Of a stretch of 64,000 nt of DNA, positions 25,701 to 40,700 are shown piece by piece (within the stretch, counting starts at the first letter, position 1; every line of letters starts with the position of its first letter). This DNA comes from Rhodeus uyekii (lineage: Eukaryota > Chordata > Actinopteri > Cypriniformes > Acheilognathidae). The DNA lies in contig JAWRVZ010000054.1 of the NCBI GenBank assembly GCA_037043235.1, positions 3,352,001-3,416,000 of the forward strand, given 5' to 3'. Below the pieces are notes generated by a model. The model ran no database searches, was not told the DNA's origin, and saw only the letters and a program-made list of their open reading frames with translations. The translations under genes and the position numbers were made by a program.

Positions 25701-28700
25701 ATTAAGGGGAAATCAATTTAAATGTTGATGTCGTCCAATTACCCAATCAGAGACTCCTCCCCCAGCTGGTTCCCACCATCCTGCATGGCCTGTGACAGCG
25801 TTGTTAGTGGAAGCTTTTTCTGTGAAAGAAACAGAGTTTGAGCAAAATTACGAGCAAATCCAAGCAGATAAAACATATGTTGAAGACTGATATTTTGTGC
25901 ATAAGTACTGCTATGGCCTTACATGTCTCTTCTCAGCATCAGTGCCTATCTGCCCCTGCAGACACGCGGTCATTCTTTTGTGCGTGTTGTGCGAAACAAC
26001 TCGCACCAATTCCATACGCCGCTCAATCTGTGCAGGATAAAACAAGACATCAATAATAACCCACAATCCATATTGAGCCGTGGCTACTGCTCAATGCAAA
26101 GACTGTTTGCAATGTGCTGAAAGTAAACAGCCTGTAAAAATGCCTAAGGCATGTTATATAATATAAAGCATGAAACTCAGTTTTCATAAAATTCATGCTT
26201 TGCTCATAGCCTTCACATAGCCTTAAACTAGACATTTAACCCTCAGCGGTTATTACAACGTGAGTGTGTGTCAGTTAACAAGTGTTGCTGATTGAAAGTA
26301 CATAAAAGAACATTTTAATACTCTTCAGGGTAGGGGGTCAAGCATGATTTAGTACTGTACTCCCTTTGGAGTCATGAAAAAGATATGTTACGTTACAGAT
26401 AGGCGGGAAGTATGACTCATCTGCCTTGTTGGGATACATAAGATTTAAATGCGCAAGCTCAACTCTGAGACGACATTTTTCACATTTACAGGTTCTGAGA
26501 AGCAGAGGTCATCATAGTTCAACAGCATGTATGGGAGAAGACAGCAAATATAATTTTTGCATTCGCTCTAAAAGCAAAAAGAAAAAAAAACATTCCGGTT
26601 ATTAATGTAACCTTGGATCCTTGAGATAACCGAAACAGGCATTGTGTCAGTTTCTGATGCGTATGTGAACACAGAAAAATGGCTTTTCAGCCTGACTGCC
26701 TATTTAACCATTTCAGTCAGAATTTCTTGACTGAGTACCAGTAGTGTTGACTCGCGAATGCAGGTAGTAGAATGGCAGGTTACGTAATGCTCATTTCCGT
26801 TATCTCAGGGAACTAAGGTTACGTTAGTAACCGGAACGTTCCCTTTCGATACAGTTCAACCACGTTGAGTCAGTTTCTGACGTGTTTTGGGAATGCACTG
26901 CAAAACAACAAGCTAACAGAACAGAATGGAAGCCATCCTGCAAAACGCCATAGCTCGATTGTTGATGGGGGGGGGGGGGGGGGGGGGGGGGTTGTAGCGT
27001 GATGGTCGATTGTTGGGGGGGGAGGGGGGGTTGGTTGGGGGAGGATGTTGCGCGATGCTCGACTGTTGACAGGAGGGATGCTCAGCTCCTAATAATAAAA
27101 TGGACGTAATTGTATTTCCATGGGCGGACCGATACCATTTGATCTGCGATACGATCCGCGGACCGGGGTTTGGGGACCGCTGCTCCACCGAACCCCTGGG
27201 GTTTAATCGAACCCAGGTTAAGAACCACTGTTCTAGAATGTCCAAAAATGCCAGGCTTAGATTCAGGACCAGAGCCAGTGGGTATGATATCTCCAAGAAA
27301 CAAACATGAGATGGTGGAGACTGATTATGCAGACAGAATCTGTGCCTGAAGGGCAGGGAAGTCTATGCTATAGAACCTGATAAAGGTGAACAGCGAGGAC
27401 CAGCACACATGTCATTAGTGGATATTCCTTGGTGGAGAGAGCCCTAATACCAATAGGACACTGCAAGTCCAAAAGACATCTACCATTGAAAAAAAGGGAC
27501 AGACTTTGCCTATCGACAGGGAATCGGAAAGTGTTTTCACGACTTTACGAAAGAGAAAAATATAGAAACATTAGTTATAGTAGAAGAGAGAAAGATGTCA
27601 AAATGTGTTTGTAGATAGTCAGATAGATGGATGGCTCTGCAAATGAACGATGTAAAAAAATAACTGAGGTAACATTTTATTTTGATGGTCCGTTGACTAG
27701 AAGTAACTTTGCAAGTACATGCCAACTAATTCTCATTGCAGTATCGTAGACTGTCTGTTTAGCACCTTAATAACTCTTTATTGTGATGGTTCTCCAACTG
27801 ACATCCTAATGACTATAAGCCACTTTCCTACTACATGTCAACTTAGTCAACTCTAAGCCTACAGTCTACTAATAATCGACTAAATATCTAACGAGAGTTA
27901 GTAGACCTATAGGGGCATTGTTACATATAGTCAACAATCACAAAATTATTGCAATTAATGCAAATATAACTCATTACTTTATTCTGAATGCTTTATGGGA
28001 GTGACATGAGGGTGCCGCAGCAAAGTTATTTTGCCATAATAATCTGATTGGTGATTTTCTACTCAGGATTTAATGGTAGTGTAGCTTCTTATCTGGAATT
28101 TGAAGTATATTCCATAACACTGATGAAGCTTAATGCACTAAAGAACCCCCCCCCCCCCTAATGATTGGTTTTATTGATTTTGAATTTGACTGGCATTTAC
28201 TTTTAGATGTATAATTTCGGCTACTTGTTTATTCTACTCACAATAAGTTAAGAAAAAAGTGGGTTGCACAGAGGTCCACTGTCTAAGACTTTAAAAACTA
28301 ACGTCATGACAGACATGCAGGGTGGGCCTGCTCGAACACATGTCAGCCCTAAAAACAACCATGAGAAGAATGTCATTTCAGAACTGTGAGAGCGGCATGA
28401 CTGAACAAACAGTAAGGATGAGAAAAGGGATCCGAATGAGAGCAAGAGAGAGAGAAAACTGACTCGTGTTCCAAAAACAGCTCAGTTCAGAAATTCCACA
28501 GGCTGGGAGAGGAGATAACCACCTCCTCACACTTCTCTGCCTCCTTTACGTCATAACATTCCCTTATAGGCGTCCCAACGCAGCTGGGTCAAGCGTACAT
28601 TCCGCTCAGGCGTCTCCGGCATGAGAACGCAGAGAGACCCGCCACCTGGCACAGGAACAAGGGGAATCACTGACTGTTTTTGTCAGAGCTTTTTCTGCTG

Positions 28701-31700
28701 AGGGAGATCCTGTTAGAGGGAAGATGTTTGGTTTATCTGGTGTGAGAGGTCTTTAAATGTTTGCCTGTTGTCATCACAGACTAAAAACTGGCAAGCAAAC
28801 GGCAGACTAAACACAGAAACAATGAGCTTTTTTTTGCAATGGAACATATTATACAATGTTCAGAAAATGGGGAAACACCACTATAATACTGATTAGTCAT
28901 TGGCGAAATGAAAACCGCAGGCATGTCCTGTCAGGACAAGCGATTGGAGAAAAACTGGATGCGCTTCAAATTGGGTTGATGCCACTATCCTGACGCTCAA
29001 GAATGTCCCCAGAATGCATCTGTGAGTGTAGAAGCCCTGAAGTATCATGGGTGTCCAGACAGCTGAGAATGGGGTGATGGGAAACCGCTGTGATCCTCCC
29101 TGAGCACCATGCAGAACCAAGAATAAAAATCGAGCCCCTCTGACTGCCATGGGGGATGTCAGCATAATTCTCACTTGATGAGCCCAAACATCTCAGAGAT
29201 AATTTTAGACGCAGCCAACTAAGAGCCATAAACAAGCTGTCAAAAACATAGAGTACAATATCGGTGGAAGTTCAGATAATGATTCACGTTACTAAATTTC
29301 TAGAAAGTTGTTTTGGCACAATTTCCATAACAACAAAACATTTCTTTTTCACTAGGGACAGTTTCACATGTAAAGAGAGCAAACCAATGTGACTCAAATC
29401 GCTTTGCTGTTTATTCAGAAGAGAACATTCTGTCTAATGTGACAAAATAAATTGCATGGAATGTATCATCAGTGAGTTCACCTTTCCCAAACCAGTGACT
29501 CACTAGTTTCCCAACATTTAATGTAAGGTGGAAGAGCCAAAGAACAGGAGACAGAGATAATAAGGAAAGTATTCACCTGTAACAGGTCATCACTGAGGAC
29601 CTCGGTTTTCTCCGCTCTGTTGAAGAAGATAACAGATCATTAGAAATTAATCCCATATTTATTATTAAGTCACACTTAAGTCACACTGTTTAAAAACCAA
29701 CATTAAAAGCAAAATTTTGCAAAAGAATTTAAAAACAAGGTTTAAATACAGGTTTACTGTGTTTGTTGATAGGGCTACACAGTTTGGGCAAAGTTTTGTG
29801 ACTGTATATTAATCATAATAATAATGCTCTTTTGGTTGGACCCTGCAACTGATTCAGATCGCCACAGCTCGTCTGGTCTACAACGAACTCAAAAGGACTC
29901 ATGTCACACCACTCTTCATCTCACTACACTGGATCCAACTTGCAGCTCACATCAAATTCAAAGCACTGACACTTGCTCACAGAACTTACACAAGCTCGGC
30001 ACCTTCATACTTCCACTCACTGCATCAAATCTACACACCTACCAGAAACCTTCGATCGATCAACGAGCGACGACTCGTGGTTCCATCACAGAGAGGCAAA
30101 AAAAAAAAAAAAAAAAATCACTCGCAAGAACATTTTTATTCACTGCTCCTTTCTGGTGGAACGCCCTCCCTGCCCTCATCCAGAATGCAGATTGTTTATA
30201 ACAGAAAGTTTAAAAGACTACTGAAAACACATCTCTTCCATGAGCACCTATCATGACACACACACACCCTCTTACACCCCCTCTATGCCCCATGCTTGTT
30301 CTACGTGTGTATGAAATGTTCAAAACTTTGTATTGTAAGCACTCTTCTGTCCTTTGTATCTTCAGGACAAATCGCCTCTTTACTCCTCAAATTGTAAGTC
30401 GCTTTGCATAAAAGCGTCTGCTAAATGAATAAATGTAAATGTAATAACAATAATAAAAAATAAACAATTACCCTGTAAAATTAAGAACAAAAAGAGGTAA
30501 AATTCCAATACTAATATTTAAGGTTGTGTTAATTTCTACCTTTTTAAACATTAAACTATTAAGCTTGTATTTTGGTGGAAAAACACAGCAAGGCCTTAAA
30601 GCTTCTCTTTTGCTGACAACAGCCGGTTTATAAGTTTGGACAAATGGTTAGAACATGTTGAGCTCCCAAATGCACGTTTTAAGTGACGCAAACGAAGAGC
30701 AGATGTAGAGATGAGTTTGCATGGCGCAACATTTAATGCGAATCAAGCGGTTCTGAGACATTGAAAGCACCGGATCATGAGACGCTCAAGTGCAAAAGAA
30801 CAAAGTGCAGCGTTTTACTCTGAAACATGTTTACTGAATTAAACAGCGATTTGATACTAAACCATATCATGATTACGGTTTTATTACAATTAATCACGCA
30901 GTACGTAGATCAGAGGTTCCCAATCCTGTATCTGGAGATCTGCTAACCTGCAGAGTTTAGGTGCAACCCTGATCTAACACACCTGTCTGTAATTATCAAG
31001 TGCTCCTGATTATCTTAATTAAAAGGTTAAGTTGTGTTTGATCAGCTGAACTAGGCGTTAGGCCCGGGACTCACTGAATATTTTCAAATCTTAACATTTT
31101 AAAACTGTGGGAGAACAAAGACATAAGGACAGTTTCAACAGATTTTTAGCATTATAATCCTCCGAATGCACACCATAGATTGATTCGTCTGGACCACTTG
31201 ACCAAACATCTGTCGACTGTAACATTTTCACAGTTAGACGAGATCTTACAGAGACTTGCGAGATCAAATGTGACTTCTGAAGAAAAACAAATGGAGGACG
31301 ATTGACTTGGTTAGCTGGTTCTCCTGGAATGAGTTTTATTATGCGGGAAGAAAAGCGACTTTCTCAATGCTCCACTTTTGTGGCATGTTTATGGGTGCCA
31401 AGTTTCAGCTATAGAGAGCACGCAACATCCGATTGGTGAAGCTTGCTTGGTCTGATTAGCTATCGCGGGTATCACATCAGAGGCAGCCAAGCATGTTTGA
31501 TATTTATGATTTGGCATTGTGCGGGCAATCAGCAATCAGTAGTAGTAAAATAATCACAATGACACCACACAATTGAGGAGTATTGGGGAAAAAAAAGGCC
31601 AGATCGTTGGGGAATGTAAACCAGGTCCAAAAATCGGTCTTAAAATCTGTCCCCAACCTCCAGGAACAGGACTGGGACTCCCTGCTGTAGAGTGTAGACA

Positions 31701-34700
31701 CTTGTAATGGTTAAGTCTAGGAGTAGCCAACAGCTGAAAATCTGTCTAATGAAACCAGCTGTCCGAAACGGCATTTACTTTCCCAGGGAATTTTAGCAGT
31801 CCTCTGTCAGCCTTGTGAACAAATAGTTAAGGTCCTATTAATAGTAAACTAATAGAGGGCTTTGACCATGGCACAGATTATGTCCTGTCTATCTGAGATG
31901 GAGAGAATGTGAGAGGACAACACCAGCTCAGTTCACACACACAAACCTCTATCACACTACTGTTTCAGAACAATGACTCAGAGACAGGTTGTGTGACCTC
32001 ACCTAGAAACTGTCCTCCTTGATGATCTTTTTACTGAACTGTCAGTGTTAGTGACCTGAGAGCTTCAGAAGATCAGAAAGGATATTACGAGGTTCAATCA
32101 AATATACTGAAGCAGGGAAAACTGTGAGAACAGGTAGACATTTATGATCCAAATTGATTTATGATCCTGCAAGTTCACAATCAATAAAAAAAACTAGTCT
32201 ATGGCAATAAAACTTTACTGAAATGTTTCCTGTGTGTGTCGAGGTGGGCCTGTTTCTGTTTCTGCACCTTCTGTTGTAGCAACGGTAACATTCGAAAGCA
32301 TGGAGGATGTCATATGCCGGCTGTCATAAGTATTACATTCCCTGAACACTCACACAATCTTAATTGTTCTCCAAGAGGAAGACGGTAATCATGCTATCGT
32401 TTTATAGTTAAGACCTTATTTTGCCAGTGCCTTGGAAGTCACTAACAATAAATATCAAGTTTCCTTAAATTATAACAATTATATAATTCTATAACACTTC
32501 CATAATTATAAATGTAAATTATAGTTTTATTACTTTGTTAAATAAATGTCAATACTACTGATTATAATTGTAAATGCACACAGTATACAATTTGTTTGTA
32601 ATGGAACAAAAACATAATTGGTTAATTGTAAGTTATCAAACCATATACATTATACCATTCAAAAGATTGGGATTATTAAGATTTTTTTATATATTTTTGA
32701 AAGGAGTCTCTTATCTCTTGAGCAAAAATAGAGTAAAACACAAATATTGTGAAATATTACTACAATTTAAAATAACTGTTTGCCATTACACTATTTTTAA
32801 AATGTAATTTATTCCTGTGATTGCTGAAACTTCAATGTCACATGATCATTCAAATATGCTAATGTGCTGCTCAATAAACATTTCTTCTTTTTATTGTTTA
32901 TTGGAAACCTCTTTTTTAGGATTATTTTATGAATAGTACATGCTAATTAACAGCATTTTTTTGCAATTATAAATGTATTTACAGTTACTTTTGATTAATC
33001 AAACAAACCCTTGCTGAAAACATCCTGCTGACCCCAAACATCTGAGCAGTGTAAAAGTACATACAAAAAATGAAAGTAACTTTCCTGTAAGACACCACAG
33101 AACATAAAAACCCTTAGAATTGATGGTAAAAACGGAAAAAAAGACATTTCCACATATTATTATGCTGTATTTAACAATTGTGTTTCTTTTATTTTCATTA
33201 CTGGTTATGTATAAGATGGTTTGATACATTTTTTGTTGTTTTATAAGAGTTTATATGAATTATTTATGTTCATATATTATGCATATTATTATACTCTAGC
33301 CGTTCCAATAAGGAATAGTCATGGCCAAACACAATGAGCTGTATCTCTTTTATGATTATGCAGTTTGTATCAACCATTCTAAAAACTCCAGATGTAAAAG
33401 CATTTATATATTTACAGTCCCATCTGTCACCAATGCTGGCTTGAGACTTAATTATGATCATTTTAAAATCACAGGTTTTCTTTTTGTTATCAAAAGTCAA
33501 TTATTGGTCATTGTAATTACTGAGGAGCAATCAAGGAGAGGGATATCAGCATTAGCTTAACGGAGCCTGATTAATGTGGTTAAAGCAGAATACAGGGTCT
33601 GAATAATGGAAAAATGTTCAGGCAAAGCTCAAGAGTCTGATTCTATACCGTTTCATGTCTTCCTTTAGTCTGCCATGTTACCCACAAATCTCAGGCCCAC
33701 TTCCTCCTCCTGCCAAAACTGTACGGTTGTAACCTCGTGACAGACGAGGACAGCTGCTTTCAATTAACACAGGAGGACAAAAAAAAAAAGACTGTAACCA
33801 ACCCAGATCCAACTCCAAACATCTTAAGAGTGTGTTTGAATCAAGCTCTTGATGTCACATTTACAGAAGAACTGAAAATAAAAGTTTTTCACCAGGCTAG
33901 CAATTGATCAAAATACAGTGAAAACGGTAATATTGTGAAACAGTACTGGAATATAAAATTACTTCTCTACTTTAATAGATTTTAAAATGTAATTTATTCT
34001 TGTGAAATTTCAGTTCATCAATTTTCACCATTCACCACAGTCTTCAGTGTCACATGATCCTTCAGAAATCTAATATGCTGATTTGGTGCTTCAAGAAATA
34101 ATACTTTTTGTGAAAACCATGATTAATTTTTTTTTCAATTTATTTCAAATAGAAATCTTTTGTAACATTGTAAATGTCTTTACAGTCACTTTTAAGAATC
34201 CACAAATGCATTTCAAATGGATCATTTCACAAAACAAACTTTTTGTAATTTTTATAAACTGTGTCTTGCATGCGTAAATGCATTAACTGCATAAAGTGTT
34301 TACCTACTTTTTTAAAAATCTTTTGGCTATTTTTATTTAATACAAGTAATTTAGTGACATGGACATCACGTATACATATCAACCAATTTCATAACACAAA
34401 TATTTTTCCAGAAGTAAAAAGTGGGGTATTAACTACAGATTAGAGAGTGTCATATGTTTTTTTTTATATAAAAATAATAGCATTTTCATTATGAGTTTGA
34501 GTAATTTACACTGTAGAGCAAGACAGTCAAGTATCATCAAGTTATGTTTACAAAAGACCTTATTTTACTCATTCATAAAAATAAAACAACAGTGTTGAAT
34601 TAGTCTTCCGGGTTCTGATGGCATCCCCTCTATCACTACAATAGCTAAACTCGTTCACTCAGAGTTTGGTATACATGCTTATCTTAAAACGCAACTCAAT

Positions 34701-37700
34701 GTGATGTCATGAACAACTCCTGTTCCCCGCTGAGCTGTTGATGAAGACAGGACTTGTATTTCTATGTGCTTACTGACATCAACACAGACAAAATGATGCG
34801 CAAATTAGCCACAACTTGATCTTTAATACGTTTAAAGTTTGTTAATATATTTGTCTTTATCTTTTATAACCACTAGACCTTTTTTTTTTTTTTTTAAATC
34901 AAACATTTTCAAGGACGATAAAAGATATTCATGCACATGAAATCATTTTCCAATCTTTCGAACCCTGAACTTTAAAAACAAATGACAAATCCTTATCCGT
35001 TTTAGCCAGATATTTAAAGTTTAACTCAAAGTTAAACCCAAACTCGCTTGCACTTATCAGGCAGTTGTAATTTTGTGGACGGCCTTATATTCTAAAGGGG
35101 AAAAGTAATATCAATCAATGATGAAATAATACTTTATCTACATTATCTGTATGTTATCTTCAGTGAATAGAGTATAGAGTATGACCTGAAGCACTTTGTC
35201 CATTCATGTTTGAATATTACACACTGAAATCAATAGATTTGCGTTTGATAAATCAAAGCTGATTAAGAGCACTGCAGATATGGCAATCACCATAACATTT
35301 TCTGCCACAGGCTCTCAAACCAGCCATGCTTTTACTTTAATGACTACAATCTTGCTTTTCCCTTTTGCTGAAACAAACAGCACCCGAGGCCAGTGAAAAG
35401 CATGAGCTGACAATAGATGTGCATCATCAGCAAACTGACAGGTGGTTTTAGTCTTCTGATAAATTGCGAGGTAACGTGGCACTAATGTGCCTTGGGACGG
35501 TTACGCACAAGCGTGCGGTTTAGATCGTCAGATAGAATGAACTGTTACGCAGTTTAAACCCCAGATCATTGCTAGATCCGCCTCGGATTCTTTGATTTCA
35601 TTCATAGAAACGAAACTTCCTCAGTACGACTTCCTGTTTAAAAAATAATAAGGGGAGATTTCCTTTGAGGGGTTGCATGCCGAACACCGTGTACTGCCTC
35701 CTCACAATCACAGGAACTATGGGACCAGCTGAGCCCTGCGCCCAGCTACCTCAACAGCCCCCTTTCCCCGCGTCCGTCCGACCCTCAACCGCTTCAAGTC
35801 TGCTTTCTGCATCACACTGAAGTGATTTATTGTTTGCGAAAATAAATTCAGGAAGAGATGAGAATTCCAGCTGAATCTCTTTTATCTAACATGTAAAACG
35901 TTTGTTTACACAAGCCAATGGTGAAAGAATGGCTTTAATGTTTTTTGTATTTTTTAACAAATGGTACTGTGTATACAATATTGTTAATGAGAAACAGAAG
36001 TAAAATGAAGAGATCTATTTTAAGGCAGAGTCAAAAATGTGCTTTGCTCTAGCATTTTGATTTTTTTCATGTTTTTGAAAGAAGCGATGCTTACCAAGGT
36101 AGGGCTGTCAAAATGGCTGAAAAACAATAAATAATAATAACATTTAAATTATATTAAAATTCTAAAGACATCCTATATGGTAGAGGGGGAAAACATACTA
36201 TTTTACATTTATTCATTTAGCAGACGCTTTTATCCAAAGCAACTTACAATTTGAGGAATACAGAAAGCGATTCATCCTTTTGTTTCCTAAGCCCACAAGA
36301 GGACGCAACACAATACAGTGATCCCTCGTTTATTGCGGTTAACGTGAACCCCCTGCGATAGGTGAAAATCTGCGAAGTAGGATCAGCCAATCAGCTCCCG
36401 GGATACATCCACTCGTGCTCTCATTCGTCGATCTCGCGGTGGGAACCAATCATGTGCCTTGTCTGAGTGCCCGTGGGAGTGTACAAAGCCTCTGAGAGAG
36501 TTTCTCTCTTTGTCTGGCATCCTGATGCTGGTTTTGTCAATATTTTTCGACTTTGATACACCAAAATGCAAAGTGCCACACAGCACTTTTAAGAGTTTGA
36601 TGCAAAGCCGCCTTTCCACTGCACACGACATTCCACTGCACAACTGTCGTAATTCGCCACCTACTGGCTGTCGTAAACAACTTTTATTATGATCGTACAC
36701 GGCAACATTGGGAGAGAAGCTTGTTCTCGCTGCCTTGAAAATCTTTCCCATTAAAGGGCTAGTTCACCCAAACATGAAAATCAGCCTCACATAAGACTTT
36801 CGTTTAACTTCTGAACCCAAATGAAGATTTATGATTTAAGGAAATCTGAGAGATTCTCCATTTGCAGTCTACGCAACTTCCACTTTGACACTTCAAAACG
36901 TTTGATTGTAAAACTAATCTATATGGATTTACCGGTTTAGTCCAAATTTTCTGAAAAGACGTCACTTTATATGATGAACAGATTTAATTTAGACTTTTAT
37001 TGACATATAAACAATCTCTTTATGAATTTTTTGAAGCTTCAAAAATGGTATTAACAGATATCTCTAATTAAAAATATCTTCTTTGGTGTTCCCGAAGATG
37101 AACGAAAGTTTTGATTAGAATACATCCCATCTGGTTGGTTTGGCCGCATATGGTCTAGCCACAAAAGTTCAAATAATTCAATGCATGCATATGATTGGAA
37201 TTCCACACAGCTCCCGTACGACTGTGCATTGAAAATGAATGAGTTCTGGCTTGTTGGAGAAAGTGGAAAGGCAGCTTAATTCTCTCTCTGAGTACCCACT
37301 CTCTTTTTCTGCTTTTGATGAATTTAATGTTCAAAAGAACTTTTACAAATCTTTTGTAATATTATATAAACGTTGTTACTGTCACTTTTGGGCAATTTAA
37401 TGGATCCTGAATAAAAGTATTAATATCTTTCAAAAACAAAAGTAAATGACAAATATGTTTGAAACAAAAAGCGTGTTGAATTGCACTAAATAAAAATAAA
37501 AAAACTGCATTGAATTAACCGTACTATTGTATTTTTAGGGCTTGAATTTTTATAGGATGAAATTCAACATCGTTGTATATTTAACCTGTGAATATTTCTA
37601 TTAAAAACATTTCCAAGACATTTTCACTATTAAAAATTCAATAATCCATATTCACCTTTTGGATTTCACTTCCAAAATATTCTGTCAGTAAAATCTATCT

Positions 37701-40700
37701 AAAAAATAACCTACAATATTCAACAAGCCAATATTTGTTTCATTTGAAAAAATTAACCAATATTTGGTTCATTTGATCTCGCTTTACAAATTCACTTCCA
37801 CACATTCAATGTTTCAAATTAGACGGAAAATTCAACAGCACACATTCAGGAACTGCATGAATACAAGTGTCATACATGATCTCCATCTGCTGTTATTCTG
37901 CACAGGAATAACCGAACAGGTTATCCATTCACAAAAACAGAATTACAGAAATTGAGCAAACTGGCAAGTTTATAAGATGAGACACACAGAAAAAAAAAAG
38001 CCAAAAAAAAAGCTGCGTTTACATTTAATTCAAATGTGTTCATGGTTAATTTTCCTGTGTAAATGTAAACAGCTTTCACTACCTTGAAAGAGATTATAAC
38101 GTTATACCCCGATGTTCATGTACAGATTAAACATTACATCTGTGGAAGACATGCATTTCTCTCGGTTGTTAGTTTTTCTTAACTTTATATCGCAGAGTTG
38201 TGCTGCAGTTCTACGGCTTCCCTCAATACAATATCTGTATACATTTTAGGTGTATTGAAGGTTGTATTTTTAAACAGACCGAATATTTTGGGAGCGAAAT
38301 CTGAAAGGTGAATATGGATTATTGAATTTTATAAATAATGAAATTGCAATATTCACAGCTTAAACATACAACCATGTTGAATTTCAGCCCATAAAAACAT
38401 ACAAGCCCTAAAAAAAACAATGCACTAAAAAGTACAGTACAGCAAGTACAGTTCATGCAACGCACATTTAGTGAAATTCAACAAACTTTTTTCGTTTCAA
38501 ACACGTTTGTCATTAATTTACTTCCACAGTAGCGTCTGTCTATTCTTGCTGTTCCTTTCCAAATAATATATTAAATAAAAAGGTCAGGTAGACTATACCT
38601 CATCTTATTAAATAACACTGCAGAAATGTTTAAGAGCTGACAACAGATTGAACACTACAGAGCTTCATACTGCTATGTAAGTTCAAACGCCTCGCTTAAC
38701 AGCTCATTTAGGTCAAAGCATATGAAAATTAATATTTGAGGAACAGACATACATGGTGTAATCCATTACTGGTGAAATTCTCTTTACCTGACACTTGATA
38801 TCTGAATTGGGATGAATTTAAAACCATGAATTTTTGTTTTTAAGTTCTTTACTAGCATGTAGATCTTCATTTAAAAAGTATAATTTGACACTTCAAGTTT
38901 TATAAAAACACACTGGGATATCTTGTGGTAGTGGACGAACCGCCTTCTTTATAGAAAATAGTAATTTTCTGAGGCCTAGAGAGACTGAGAGGGCTGTAAA
39001 GTTCCTGGTATTTCAAACTGCAACAAAATGATGAATCACCTACGAAAGGGAAAGGTCTTGACTAGTTGGGTTCAGCGTGAACACCAGTAAACCAGTAGCT
39101 ACTGGCATTTCTCATCTTATACAGCTCTATTGTCATCAGGCTAGCAAAGTCTCTGGTGGCTGATCGAATTGCACATGTTTAAAAACAATGAGGCTGAGGA
39201 CATGGATGCTAAAGGTCAGGTTAACCACCAGTTAAATGAGCATTCATGTAGCTGATAGGTAGGTGCATTAAATGTGCTATGATTGGTAAAAAGATGTGTT
39301 ATCATCTCTGAAACTATCAAGTGAGATTACTGAAAGGAACTCCCAGATAGGAATTCTACATGATATCTATGCCAAGTTAGTTATGTCTGTTCAATACATA
39401 CATATAGCCAAATGATTCAAAAAATCTTTAATAAAGTCAGAATAAAATAAAAGCAGCAATGGTCTTTTGTCCCTACTGTGTTGTATATCTGTGAAACGGC
39501 TTCTCGTACAACAAGAAATAGGGGGTGGGACTTGATTTTGTCCATCTGATTGGCTCGACTGATATTGTTGCCACGATCTCATGTGAGTGACAGGTTGTCC
39601 CGCCCCTGACGCTAGTAAACATGTCATCAGAGAAGAAATCATTTTGATTCCATCAGAGGGGAAGTCATTTTGTTTAAAGTGCCTCTATTATGGTTTTTTG
39701 AATATGATCTTTCATGCAGTGTGTAACATAGCTGTCTGTGAATGTAAACTGTGTGAAAAATTGTAAAGTCGAACATGCATAATGTCAATCCCAAAAGAAA
39801 GAATGACTCTGAACTACCTAAATGAGTCGCCTGTAATTTGAATGCCACTGTGATACGGTTTAAATACATTTGCATAATGCCTGTCTACGTTAAACGTTAC
39901 AAAACGCTTGCTCCTGAAAGATGGGACAGCACCCAGTATATTTGACCCAGCTTGCACATCTGTGGGCCACTAATACTTAAAATTGTGTCTATTAATGCAG
40001 ATTGTCTGTCGTTCTTACAACTGTGAGGAATGAAAAGGCATTGAGCAAGACTTGTTTTACAAATTAAATGTTACATCAGTCATTTGCTTTACTGCTCGGC
40101 TAACATATGCACTGTTATTGATACAGTTCCCCCATATGCACCACAAAAAATGAGATGTGAAATGTACATTATGAGAATATTAAAGTGTTTGTTTTTTTGA
40201 CTTTGGATGCATGTAAACCTGTTGTAGGAGACCTTAAAAAAAGGAACCTTTCAAATAGCATAATAGGGGCACTTTAAAGATTACAAGGGCACATGAATTA
40301 CAGAAAACAATGATGTGCACAGATAAATAATTGGGAATTGTCAATTTTGAATTTATGGTGTCTTTAAGTTGCTGTGATCATCATCTGACCTGCATGTTGA
40401 GAACCAGCCCCATTTACCCTCAAGCAGTCTGAGCAGAATGAAGAATGTCGTTTCAGGCTTTATCAACAGTCAGAGGAGTCAGAAATGATGACCATGCACA
40501 TAGCATTTCAACGTAGGAAACAAAGTATGAGCTCAAGAGATTGAGAAAATGAGAAATATACACACATTTCCATCCAAGAACTTATTTCTAACAAATCAGT
40601 CTTTATAGCCAGTTCAAGAATTAATTCAACAATTACATGTCTTGACATCCCCTTCATGGTATTTTACAGTACATGTTTCAATAAAGAAATTTTTAGTCAC

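Noticed and set aside
36383..36751. 122-codon - strand ORF
   Set aside because: Lies in a Tigger-like fragment; no transposase or other domain recognised.
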